Below are positions 53,181-64,000 of a stretch of 64,000 bases of DNA, piece by piece. Source of the DNA: Muricea muricata. Its lineage: Eukaryota > Cnidaria > Anthozoa > Malacalcyonacea > Plexauridae. The notes under the pieces were generated by a model that worked only from the letters and a program-made list of their open reading frames with translations, was not told the DNA's origin and ran no database searches. A program made the position numbers and the translations under genes. The first letter of the stretch is position 1; every line of letters begins with the position of its first letter. The stretch is from contig OY979731.1 of assembly GCA_963855995.1 (NCBI GenBank), forward strand, positions 5,240,942-5,304,941, written 5' to 3'.

Positions 53181-56100
53181 TCATCAAAATCGCGTTTTAA
53201 GCGTTCTAGAAGGAATTTGAGCGTGAAAACATGCTCAAATCACCAACTTAAAATTGCCGTCTTAAATCGACCACGGCGACGTTTTAGAGCTTAAAATGGT
53301 GTTTTTAGTCCTATACTGAACGAGTTGAGCGCAATGATGTGCTGCAATCACGGACCTAAAACAGACCTTCTAAATGGAATTTGCAGAACTTACCAAGTCG
53401 GGAATCATGATTTGGGCGCTCAAACCATCGAGATGAATGAAAAAACATGTTGAAATGAGAAACCTATAACTTGCTTGTAAACTGAAAAGAAACGATCTTA
53501 GAACCATCAAAATCGCGTTTTAAGCGTTCTAGAAGCAATTTGAGCGTGAAAACATGTTAAAATCACTAACTAAAAATTGCCGTCTTAAATCGATCACATC
53601 GACGTTTTACAGCTTGAAATGCTGTTTTCAGTGCTAAAGTGAACGAGTTGAGCGCAATGATGTACTGCAATGACGGTTCTAAAAAAAGACCTTCTAATTT
53701 GATATTGCAGAACTTAGCAAGTCGGGAATCATGTTTTCGGCGCTCAAACCATCGAGATGACCGAAACAACATGTTGAAATGTGAAACCTATAACTTGCTT
53801 GTACACTGAAAAGAAACGACCTTAGAACCATCAAAATCGCGTTTTAAGCCTTCTAAAAGCGATTTGAGCGTAAAAACATGTTCAAATAACTAACTATAAA
53901 TTGCCGTCTTAAATCGATAACGGTGACGTTTTACAGCTTAAAATGGTGTTTTCAGTGCTAAAGTGAACGAGTTGAGCGCAATGATGTACTGCAATCACGG
54001 ATCTGAAAGAGGCCTTCTAAATGGATATTGCAGAACTTAGCAAGTCGGGAATCATGTTTTCTGCGCTCAAACCATCGAGAAGAGCGAAACAACATGTTGA
54101 AATGAGAAACCTATAATTTGCTTGTAAACTGAAAAGAAAAAATCTTAGAACCATCAAAATCGCGTTTTAAGCGTTCTAGAAGCGATTTTAGCGTGAAAAC
54201 ATACTCAAATCAATACCAAAAATTGCCGTCTTAAATCGATCACGGCGACGTTTTAAAGCTTAAAATAATGTTTTCAGTGCTAAAGTGAACGAGTTGAGCG
54301 CAATGATGTACTGCAATCACGGACCTAAAAGAGACCTTCTAAATGGAAATTGAAGAACTTAGCAAGTCGGCAATCATGTTTTCGGCGCTCAAACCATCGA
54401 GATGAATGAAACAACATGTTGAAATGAGAAACCTATAACTTGCTTGTAAACTGAAAAGAAACGATCTTAGAAGCATCAAAATCGCGTTTTTAGCGTTCTA
54501 AAAGCGATTTGAGAGTAAAAAGATACTCAAATCACCACCTAAAAATTGCCGTCTTAAATCGATCACGGCGACGTTTTAGAGCTTAAAATAATGTTTTCAG
54601 TGCTAAAGTGAACGAGTTTAGCGCAATGATGTACTGCAATCACGGACCTAAAAGAGACCTTCTAAATGGAATTTGCAGAACTTAGCAAGTCGGGAATCAT
54701 GTTTTCGGCGCTCAAACTATCGAGATGACCGAAATAACATGTTGAAATGAGAAACCTATAACTTGCTTGTAAACTAAAAAGAAACGACCTTAGAACCATC
54801 AAAATCGCGTTTTAAGCGCTCAAAAAGCGATTTGAGCGTAAAAACATGCTCAAATCACCAACTAAAAATTGCTATCTTAAATCGACCACGGCGACGTTTT
54901 AGAGCTTAAAATGGTGTTTTTAGTGCTAGAACGAACGAGTTGAGTGCAATGATGTACTGCAATCAGGGACCTAAAAGAGACCTTCTAAATGGAAATTGCA
55001 GAACTTACCAAGTCGGTAATCATGATTTCGGCGCTCAAACCATCGAGATGAATGACACAACATGTTGAAATGAGAAACCTATAACTTTCTTGTAAACTGA
55101 AAAGAAACGATCTTAGAAGCATCAAAATCGCGTTTTAAGCGTTCTAGAAGCGATTTGAGCGGGAAAACATGCTCAAATCACTAACTAAAAATTGCCGTCT
55201 TAAATCGATCACATCGACGTTTTACAGCTTAAAATGCTGTTTTCAGTGCTAAAGTGAACGAGTTGAGCGCAATGATGTACTGCAATGACGGATCTTAAAA
55301 AAGACCTTCTAATTTGATATTCCAGAACTTAGCAAGTCGGGAATCATGTTTTCGGCGCTCAAACCATCGAGATGACCGAAACAACATGTTGAAATGTGAA
55401 ACCTATAACTTGCTTGTAAACAGAAAAGAAACGACCTTAGAACCATCAAAATCGCGTTTTAAGCGTTCTAGAAGGAATTTGAGCGTGAAAACATGCTCAA
55501 ATCACCAACTTAAAATTGCCGTCTTAAATCGACCACGGCGACGTTTTAGAGCTTAAAATGGTGTTTTTAGTCCTATAGTGAACGAGTTGAGCGCAATGAT
55601 GTACTGCAATCACGGACCTAAAACAGACCTTCTAAATGGAATTTGCAGAACTTACCAAGTCGGGAATCATGATTTCGGCGCTCAAACAATCGAGATGAAT
55701 GAAAAAACATGTTGAAATGAGAAACCTATAACTTGCTTGTAAACTGAAAAGAAACGATCTTAGAACCATCAAAATCGCGTTTTAAGCGTTCTAGAAGCAA
55801 TTTGAGCGTGAAAACATGTTACAATCACTAACTAAAAATTGCCGTCTTAAATCGATCACATCGACGTTTTACAGCTTGAAATGCTGTTTTCAGTGCTAAA
55901 GTGAACGAGTTGAGCGCAATGATGTACTGCAATGACGGTTCTAAAAAAAGACCTTCTAATTTGATATTGCAGAACTTAGCAAGTCGGGAATCATGTTTTT
56001 GGCGCTCAAACCATCGAGATGACCGTAACAACATGTTGAAATGTGAAACCTATAACTTGCTTGTACACTGAAAAGAAACGACCTTAGAACCATCAAAATC

Positions 56101-56609
56101 GCGTTTTAAGCGCTCAAAAAGCGATTTGAGCGTAAAAACATGGTCAAATCACCAACTAAAAATTGCTATCTTAAATCGACCACGGCGACGTTTTAGAGCT
56201 TAAAATGGTGTTTTTAGTGCTAGAACGAACGAGTTGAGCGCAATGATGTACTGCAATCAGGGACCTAAAAGAGACCTTCTAAATGGAAATTGCAGAACTT
56301 ACCAAGTCGGGAATCATGATTTCGGCGCTCAAACCATCGAGATGAATGACACAACATGTTGAAATGAGAAACCTATAACTTTCTTGTAAACTGAAAAGAA
56401 ACGATCTTAGAACCATCAAAATCGCGTTTTAAGCGTTCTAGAAGCGATTTTAGCGGGAAAACATGCTCAAATCACTAAGTAAAAATTGCCGTCTTAAATC
56501 GATCACATCGACGTTTTACAGCTTAAAATGCGGTTTTTAGTGCTAAAGTGAACGAGTTGAGCGCAATGATGTACTGCAATGACGGTTCTAAAAAAAGACC
56601 TTCTAATTT
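52730..56609 (+). repeat. Twelve-monomer higher-order repeat, copy 1 (3880 bp)
   Basis: First full copy of the most uniform HOR in the window. It contains distinctive monomers with GACGGTTCTAAAAAAAGACC, TTTAGTCCTATAGTG, CAGCTTGAAATG, AATCAATACC and GATATTCCAG. It differs from copy 2 at only a few sites, for example CTATACTG at 53313, GTCGGTAATC at 55015, CATGGTC at 56141 and TCTCATTTT at 56748. The start is placed where identity with copy 2 begins; its first 450 bp overlap the preceding 5-mer. Confidence 0.92.
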
Positions 56610-59600
56610 GATATTGCAGAACTTAGCAAGTCGGGAATCATGTTTTTGGCGCTCAAACCATCGAGATGACCGAAAAAACATGTTGAAATGTGAAACCTAT
56701 AACTTGCTTGTAAACTCAAAAGAAACGACCTTAGAACCATCAAAATCTCATTTTAAGCGTTCTAAAAGCGATTTGAGCGTAAAAACATGCTCAAATCACC
56801 AACTAAAAATTGCTATCTTAAATCGACCACGGCGACGTTTTAAAGCTTAAAATGGTGTTTTTAGTGCTAGAACGAACGAGTTGAGCGCAATGATGTACTG
56901 CAATGACGGATCTTAAAAAAGACCTTCTAATTTGATATTGCAGAACTTAGCAAGTCGGGAATCATGTTTTCGGCGCTCAAACCATCGAGATGACCGAAAC
57001 AACATGTTGAAATGTGAAACCTATAACTTGCTTGTAAACTGAAAAGAAACGACCTTAGAATCATCAAAATCGCGTTTTAAGCGTTCTAGAAGGAATTTGA
57101 GCGTGAAAACATGCTCAAATCACCAACTTAAAATTGCCGTCTTAAATCGACCACGGCGACGTTTTAGAGCTTAAAATGGTGTTTTTAGTCCTATAGTGAA
57201 CGAGTTGAGCGCAATGATGTGCTGCAATCACGGACCTAAAACAGACCTTCTAAATGGAATTTGCAGAACTTACCAAGTCGGGAATCATGATTTGGGCGCT
57301 CAAACCATCGAGATGAATGAAAAAACATGTTGAAATGAGAAACCTATAACTTGCTTGTAAACTGAAAAGAAACGATCTTAGAACCATCAAAATCGCGTTT
57401 TAAGCGTTCTAGAAGCAATTTGAGCGTGAAAACATGTTAAAATCACTAACTAAAAATTGCCGTCTTAAATCGATCACATCGACGTTTTACAGCTTGAAAT
57501 GCTGTTTTCAGTGCTAAAGTGAACGAGTTGAGCGCAATGATGTACTGCAATGACGGTTCTAAAAAAAGACCTTCTAATTTGATATTGCAGAACTTAGCAA
57601 GTCGGGAATCATGTTTTCGGCGCTCAAACCATCGAGATGACCGAAACAACATGTTGAAATGTGAAACCTATAACTTGCTTGTACACTGAAAAGAAACGAC
57701 CTTAGAACCATCAAAATCGCGTTTTAAGCCTTCTAAAAGCGATTTGAGCGTAAAAACATGTTCAAATAACTAACTATAAATTGCCGTCTTAAATCGATAA
57801 CGGTGACGTTTTACAGCTTAAAATGGTGTTTTCAGTGCTAAAGTGAACGAGTTGAGCGCAATGATGTACTGCAATCACGGATCTGAAAGAGGCCTTCTAA
57901 ATGGATATTGCAGAACTTAGCAAGTCGGGAATCATGTTTTCTGCGCTCAAACCATCGAGAAGAGCGAAACAACATGTTGAAATGAGAAACCTATAATTTG
58001 CTTGTAAACTGAAAAGAAAAAATCTTAGAACCATCAAAATCGCGTTTTAAGCGTTCTAGAAGCGATTTTAGCGTGAAAACATACTCAAATCAATACCAAA
58101 AATTGCCGTCTTAAATCGATCACGGCGACGTTTTAAAGCTTAAAATAATGTTTTCAGTGCTAAAGTGAACGAGTTGAGCGCAATGATGTACTGCAATCAC
58201 GGACCTAAAAGAGACCTTCTAAATGGAAATTGAAGAACTTAGCAAGTCGGCAATCATGTTTTCGGCGCTCAAACCATCGAGATGAATGAAACAACATGTT
58301 GAAATGAGAAACCTATAACTTGCTTGTAAACTGAAAAGAAACGATCTTAGAAGCATCAAAATCGCGTTTTTAGCGTTCTAAAAGCGATTTGAGAGTAAAA
58401 AGATACTCAAATCACCACCTAAAAATTGCCGTCTTAAATCGATCACGGCGACGTTTTAGAGCTTAAAATAATGTTTTCAGTGCTAAAGTGAACGAGTTTA
58501 GCGCAATGATGTACTGCAATCACGGACCTAAAAGAGACCTTCTAAATGGAATTTGCAGAACTTAGCAAGTCGGGAATCATGTTTTCGGCGCTCAAACTAT
58601 CGAGATGACCGAAATAACATGTTGAAATGAGAAACCTATAACTTGCTTGTAAACTAAAAAGAAACGACCTTAGAACCATCAAAATCGCGTTTTAAGCGCT
58701 CAAAAAGCGATTTGAGCGTAAAAACATGCTCAAATCACCAACTAAAAATTGCTATCTTAAATCGACCACGGCGACGTTTTAGAGCTTAAAATGGTGTTTT
58801 TAGTGCTAGAACGAACGAGTTGAGTGCAATGATGTACTGCAATCAGGGACCTAAAAGAGACCTTCTAAATGGAAATTGCAGAACTTACCAAGTCGGGAAT
58901 CATGATTTCGGCGCTCAAACCATCGAGATGAATGACACAACATGTTGAAATGAGAAACCTATAACTTTCTTGTAAACTGAAAAGAAACGATCTTAGAAGC
59001 ATCAAAATCGCGTTTTAAGCGTTCTAGAAGCGATTTGAGCGGGAAAACATGCTCAAATCACTAACTAAAAATTGCCGTCTTAAATCGATCACATCGACGT
59101 TTTACAGCTTAAAATGCTGTTTTCAGTGCTAAAGTGAACGAGTTGAGCGCAATGATGTACTGCAATGACGGATCTTAAAAAAGACCTTCTAATTTGATAT
59201 TCCAGAACTTAGCAAGTCGGGAATCATGTTTTCGGCGCTCAAACCATCGAGATGACCGAAACAACATGTTGAAATGTGAAACCTATAACTTGCTTGTAAA
59301 CAGAAAAGAAACGACCTTAGAACCATCAAAATCGCGTTTTAAGCGTTCTAGAAGGAATTTGAGCGTGAAAACATGCTCAAATCACCAACTTAAAATTGCC
59401 GTCTTAAATCGACCACGGCGACGTTTTAGAGCTTAAAATGGTGTTTTTAGTCCTATAGTGAACGAGTTGAGCGCAATGATGTACTGCAATCACGGACCTA
59501 AAACAGACCTTCTAAATGGAATTTGCAGAACTTACCAAGTCGGGAATCATGATTTCGGCGCTCAAACAATCGAGATGAATGAAAAAACATGTTGAAATGA

Positions 59601-60489
59601 GAAACCTATAACTTGCTTGTAAACTGAAAAGAAACGATCTTAGAACCATCAAAATCGCGTTTTAAGCGTTCTAGAAGCAATTTGAGCGTGAAAACATGTT
59701 ACAATCACTAACTAAAAATTGCCGTCTTAAATCGATCACATCGACGTTTTACAGCTTGAAATGCTGTTTTCAGTGCTAAAGTGAACGAGTTGAGCGCAAT
59801 GATGTACTGCAATGACGGTTCTAAAAAAAGACCTTCTAATTTGATATTGCAGAACTTAGCAAGTCGGGAATCATGTTTTTGGCGCTCAAACCATCGAGAT
59901 GACCGTAACAACATGTTGAAATGTGAAACCTATAACTTGCTTGTACACTGAAAAGAAACGACCTTAGAACCATCAAAATCGCGTTTTAAGCGCTCAAAAA
60001 GCGATTTGAGCGTAAAAACATGCTCAAATCACCAACTAAAAATTGCTATCTTAAATCGACCACGGCGACGTTTTAGAGCTTAAAATGGTGTTTTTAGTGC
60101 TAGAACGAACGAGTTGAGCGCAATGATGTACTGCAATCAGGGACCTAAAAGAGACCTTCTAAATGGAAATTGCAGAACTTACCAAGTCGGGAATCATGAT
60201 TTCGGCGCTCAAACCATCGAGATGAATGACACAACATGTTGAAATGAGAAACCTATAACTTTCTTGTAAACTGAAAAGAAACGATCTTAGAACCATCAAA
60301 ATCGCGTTTTAAGCGTTCTAGAAGCGATTTTAGCGGGAAAACATGCTCAAATCACTAAGTAAAAATTGCCGTCTTAAATCGATCACATCGACGTTTTACA
60401 GCTTAAAATGCGGTTTTTAGTGCTAAAGTGAACGAGTTGAGCGCAATGATGTACTGCAATGACGGTTCTAAAAAAAGACCTTCTAATTT
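56610..60489 (+). repeat. Twelve-monomer higher-order repeat, copy 2 (3880 bp)
   Basis: Second full copy, the same length as copy 1. Where the copies differ it usually carries the base also found in copy 3 or 4 (for example CTATAGTG near 57193), so the odd bases of copy 1 are probably private. Confidence 0.92.
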
Positions 60490-62753
60490 GATATTGCAGA
60501 ACTTAGCAAGTCGGGAATCATGTTTTTGGCGCTCAAACCATCGAGATGACCGAAAAAACATGTTGAAATGTGAAACCTATAACTTGCTTGTAAACTCAAA
60601 AGAAACGACCTTAGAACCATCAAAATCTCGTTTTAAGCGTTCTAAAAGCGATTTGAGCGTAAAAACATGCTCAAATCACCAACTAAAAATTGCTATCTTA
60701 AATCGACCACGGCGACGTTTTAAAGCTTAAAATGGTGTTTTTAGTGTTAGAACGAACGAGTTGAGCGCAATGATGTACTGCAATGACGGATCTTAAAAAA
60801 GACCTTCTAATTTGATATTGCAGAACTTAGCAAGTCGGGAATCATGTTTTCGGCGCTCAAACCATCGAGATGACCGAAACAACATGTTGAAATGTGAAAC
60901 CTATAACTTGCTTGTAAACTGAAAAGAAACGACCTTAGAATCATCAAAATCGCGTTTTAAGCGTTCTAGAAGGAATTTGAGCGTGAAAACATGCTCAAAT
61001 CACCAACTTAAAATTGCCGTCTTAAATCGACCACGGCGACGTTTTAGAGCTTAAAATGGTGTTTTTAGTCCTATAGTGAACGAGTTGAGCGCAATGATGT
61101 GCTGCAATCACGGACCTAAAACAGACCTTCTAAATGGAATTTGCAGAACTTACCAAGTCGGGAATCATGATTTGGGCGCTCAAACCATCGAGATGAATGA
61201 AAAAACATGTTGAAATGAGAAACCTATAACTTGCTTGTAAACTGAAAAGAAACGATCTTAGAACCATCAAAATCGCGTTTTAAGCGTTCTAGAAGCAATT
61301 TGAGCGTGAAAACATGTTAAAATCACTAACTAAAAATTGCCGTCTTAAATCGATCACATCGACGTTTTACAGCTTGAAATGCTGTTTTCAGTGCTAAAGT
61401 GAACGAGTTGAGCGCAATGATGTACTGCAATGACGGTTCTAAAAAAAGACCTTCTAATTTGATATTGCAGAACTTAGCAAGTCGGGAATCATGTTTTCGG
61501 CGCTCAAACCATCGAGATGACCGAAACAACATGTTGAAATGTGAAACCTATAACTTGCTTGTACACTGAAAAGAAACGACCTTAGAACCATCAAAATCGC
61601 GTTTTAAGCCTTCTAAAAGCGATTTGAGCGTAAAAACATGTTCAAATAACTAACTATAAATTGCCGTCTTAAATCGATAACGGTGACGTTTTACAGCTTA
61701 AAATGGTGTTTTCAGTGCTAAAGTGAACGAGTTGAGCGCAATGATGTACTGCAATCACGGATCTGAAAGAGGCCTTCTAAATGGATATTGCAGAACTTAG
61801 CAAGTCGGGAATCATGTTTTCTGCGCTCAAACCATCGAGAAGAGCGAAACAACATGTTGAAATGAGAAACCTATAATTTGCTTGTAAACTGAAAAGAAAA
61901 AATCTTAGAACCATCAAAATCGCGTTTTAAGCGTTCTAGAAGCGATTTTAGCGTGAAAACATACTCAAATCAATACCAAAAATTGCCGTCTTAAATCGAT
62001 CACGGCGACGTTTTAAAGCTTAAAATAATGTTTTCAGTGCTAAAGTGAACGAGTTGAGCGCAATGATGTACTGCAATGACGGTTCTAAAAAAAGACCTTC
62101 TAATTTGATATTGCAGAACTTAGCAAGTCGGGAATCATGTTTTTGGCGCTCAAACCATCGAGATGACCGTAACAACATGTTGAAATGTGAAACCTATAAC
62201 TTGCTTGTACACTGAAAAGAAACGACCTTAGAACCATCAAAATCGCGTTTTAAGCGCTCAAAAAGCGATTTGAGCGTAAAAACATGCTCAAATCACCAAC
62301 TAAAAATTGCTATCTTAAATCGACCACGGCGACGTTTTAGAGCTTAAAATGGTGTTTTTAGTGCTAGAACGAACGAGTTGAGCGCAATGATGTACTGCAA
62401 TCAGGGACCTAAAAGAGACCTTCTAAATGGAAATTGCAGAACTTACCAAGTCGGGAATCATGATTTCGGCGCTCAAACCATCGAGATGAATGACACAACA
62501 TGTTGAAATGAGAAACCTATAACTTTCTTGTAAACTGAAAAGAAACGATCTTAGAACCATCAAAATCGCGTTTTAAGCGTTCTAGAAGCGATTTTAGCGG
62601 GAAAACATGCTCAAATCACTAAGTAAAAATTGCCGTCTTAAATCGATCACATCGACGTTTTACAGCTTAAAATGCGGTTTTTAGTGCTAAAGTGAACGAG
62701 TTGAGCGCAATGATGTACTGCAATGACGGTTCTAAAAAAAGACCTTCTAATTT
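60490..62753 (+). repeat. Twelve-monomer higher-order repeat, copy 3, contracted to seven monomers (2264 bp)
   Basis: Copy 3 follows copy 2 up to 62078, then jumps to the equivalent of 59815. It lacks the counterparts of 58199-59814, 1616 bp or exactly five monomers. The join lies in subunit A at CTGCAAT|GACGG and leaves an intact 323-bp monomer. AGTGTTAGAACG near 60746 is private to this copy. Confidence 0.92.
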
Positions 62754-64000
62754 GATATTGCAGAACTTAGCAAGTCGGGAATCATGTTTTTGGCGCTCAA
62801 ACCATCGAGATGACCGAAAAAACATGTTGAAATGTGAAACCTATAACTTGCTTGTAAACTCAAAAGAAACGACCTTAGAACCATCAAAATCTCGTTTTAA
62901 GCGTTCTAAAAGCGATTTGAGCGTAAAAACATGCTCAAATCACCAACTAAAAATTGCTATCTTAAATCGACCACGGCGACGTTTTAAAGCTTAAAATGGT
63001 GTTTTTAGTGCTAGAACGAACGAGTTGAGCGCAATGATGTACTGCAATGACGGATCTTAAAAAAGACCTTCTAATTTGATATTGCAGAACTTAGCAAGTC
63101 GGGAATCATGTTTTCGGCGCTCAAACCATCGAGATGACCGAAACAACATGTTGAAATGTGAAACCTATAACTTGCTTGTAAACTGAAAAGAAACGACCTT
63201 AGAATCATCAAAATCGCGTTTTAAGCGTTCTAGAAGGAATTTGAGCGTGAAAACATGCTCAAATCACCAACTTAAAATTGCCGTCTTAAATCGACCACGG
63301 CGACGTTTTAGAGCTTAAAATGGTGTTTTTAGTCCTATAGTGAACGAGTTGAGCGCAATGATGTGCTGCAATCACGGACCTAAAACAGACCTTCTAAATG
63401 GAATTTGCAGAACTTACCAAGTCGGGAATCATGATTTGGGCGCTCAAACCATCGAGATGAATGAAAAAACATGTTGAAATGAGAAACCTATAACTTGCTT
63501 GTAAACTGAAAAGAAACGATCTTAGAACCATCAAAATCGCGTTTTAAGCGTTCTAGAAGCAATTTGAGCGTGAAAACATGTTAAAATCACTAACTAAAAA
63601 TTGCCGTCTTAAATCGATCACATCGACGTTTTACAGCTTGAAATGCTGTTTTCAGTGCTAAAGTGAACGAGTTGAGCGCAATGATGTACTGCAATGACGG
63701 TTCTAAAAAAAGACCTTCTAATTTGATATTGCAGAACTTAGCAAGTCGGGAATCATGTTTTCGGCGCTCAAACCATCGAGATGACCGAAACAACATGTTG
63801 AAATGTGAAACCTATAACTTGCTTGTACACTGAAAAGAAACGACCTTAGAACCTTTAAAATCGCGTTTTAAGCCTTCTAAAAGCGATTTGAGCGTAAAAA
63901 CATGTTCAAATAACTAACTATAAATTGCCGTCTTAAATCGATAACGGTGACGTTTTACAGCTTAAAATGGTGTTTTCAGTGCTAAAGTGAACGAGTTGAG
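62754..64000 (+). repeat. Twelve-monomer higher-order repeat, copy 4 (cut by window end)
   Basis: It continues the same monomer order as copies 1-3 to the window edge. It differs at 63853, where ACCTTTAAAATC replaces ACCATCAAAATC. Whether this copy is full-length or contracted cannot be seen. Confidence 0.88.

Larger units (their letters stand above)
1..64000 (+). repeat. Satellite DNA array, ~323-bp monomer, about 198 tandem copies
   Basis: The landmark AGTGCTAAAGTGAACGAGTT, or a close variant, recurs about every 323 bp from the first line to the last, always on this strand. The sequence between landmarks aligns along its full length, with scattered substitutions and rare 1-4 bp indels. No unrelated sequence, inversion or transposon interrupts it. 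Separation of related segments is always a whole number of monomers: 646, 1289-1292, 1614-1615, 2264, 2584, 2907, 3230, 3554 and 3880 bp. Subtypes differ at clustered diagnostic sites, such as ACAGCTT, AAAGCTT or AGAGCTT before the closing box of subunit C; AATTTGCAG, AAATTGCAG or ATATTGCAG in A; and GCGTTCTAGAAG, GCCTTCTAAAAG, GCGCTCAAAAAG or GCGTGCTAAAAG at the end of B. This organisation is typical of eukaryotic centromeric or pericentromeric satellites. The chromosomal position is inferred, not shown. I do not recognise the family. Confidence 0.98.

Noticed and set aside
53566..53772. Recurrent 66-79-codon open frames on the - strand (for example 33227-33427, 35835-36074, 57446-57652)
   Set aside because: They are the reverse reading of the same monomer in one or two subtypes. 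They appear and vanish with single substitutions, and no protein domain is recognisable.
1..64000. CRISPR array, because of regular direct repeats
   Set aside because: There are no unique spacers. The whole 323-bp period is repeated and the units are far too long.
1..64000. rRNA, tRNA or 5S gene cluster as the source of tandem repetition
   Set aside because: No conserved rRNA or tRNA core, anticodon arm or A/B-box pair was recognisable in the monomer on either strand.

Overview
The whole 64-kb window is one uninterrupted satellite-DNA array. It is built from about 198 head-to-tail copies of a monomer of about 323 bp, all in the same orientation. I found no gene, RNA gene, transposon, CRISPR array or other single-copy sequence. 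Short open frames recur because the monomer recurs; they are phased on the repeat and most need TTG or GTG starts. The array suggests a eukaryotic heterochromatic block, centromeric or pericentromeric in type. I do not recognise the family and cannot name the organism. A composite monomer counted by hand is 39% G+C with 19 CpG against about 12.5 expected, so CpG is not depleted. That argues weakly against a heavily CpG-methylated germline.

The array has three nested levels. (1) Each monomer is an old trimer of subunits of 108, 107 and 108 bp, called A, B and C here. They share an opening box (CGAGTTGAGCG-like) and a closing box (GTTTTNNGNGCT-like) that begins exactly 85 bp into each subunit. 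(2) Three diverged subunits make the 323-bp monomer, which exists in several subtypes. (3) Strings of different monomers are re-amplified as higher-order repeats (HORs) of 2, 4, 5, 7, 8, 9, 10, 11 and 12 monomers. Larger segments are duplicated at distances of 41 and 56 monomers.

Layout. 1-2312: 4-monomer tandem. 2273-6033: a 3.76-kb segment copied at 15513-19273. 6034-7964: mosaic. 7965-12392: a 4.43-kb segment copied at 26053-30480. 12393-15512: mosaic, including another copy of the 4-monomer unit. 16225-22707: two copies of a 10-mer with no difference seen by eye. 20137-27142: overlapping 11-mer duplication. 26744-31285: 8-mer pair. 31286-33113: mosaic. 33114-36119: 5-mer pair. 36187-39513: mosaic. 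39514-48120: 9-mer and 10-mer copies with an inner 2-mer duplication. 48642-53180: 5-mer, 4-mer, 5-mer. 52730-64000: highly uniform 12-mer HOR, whose third copy has lost exactly five monomers.

Each monomer also carries several dyads based on TTTGAGC/GCTCAAA boxes. In one subtype a central box can pair with either of two neighbours, giving mutually exclusive hairpins. All spacings and identities were read by eye and should be confirmed by self-alignment.
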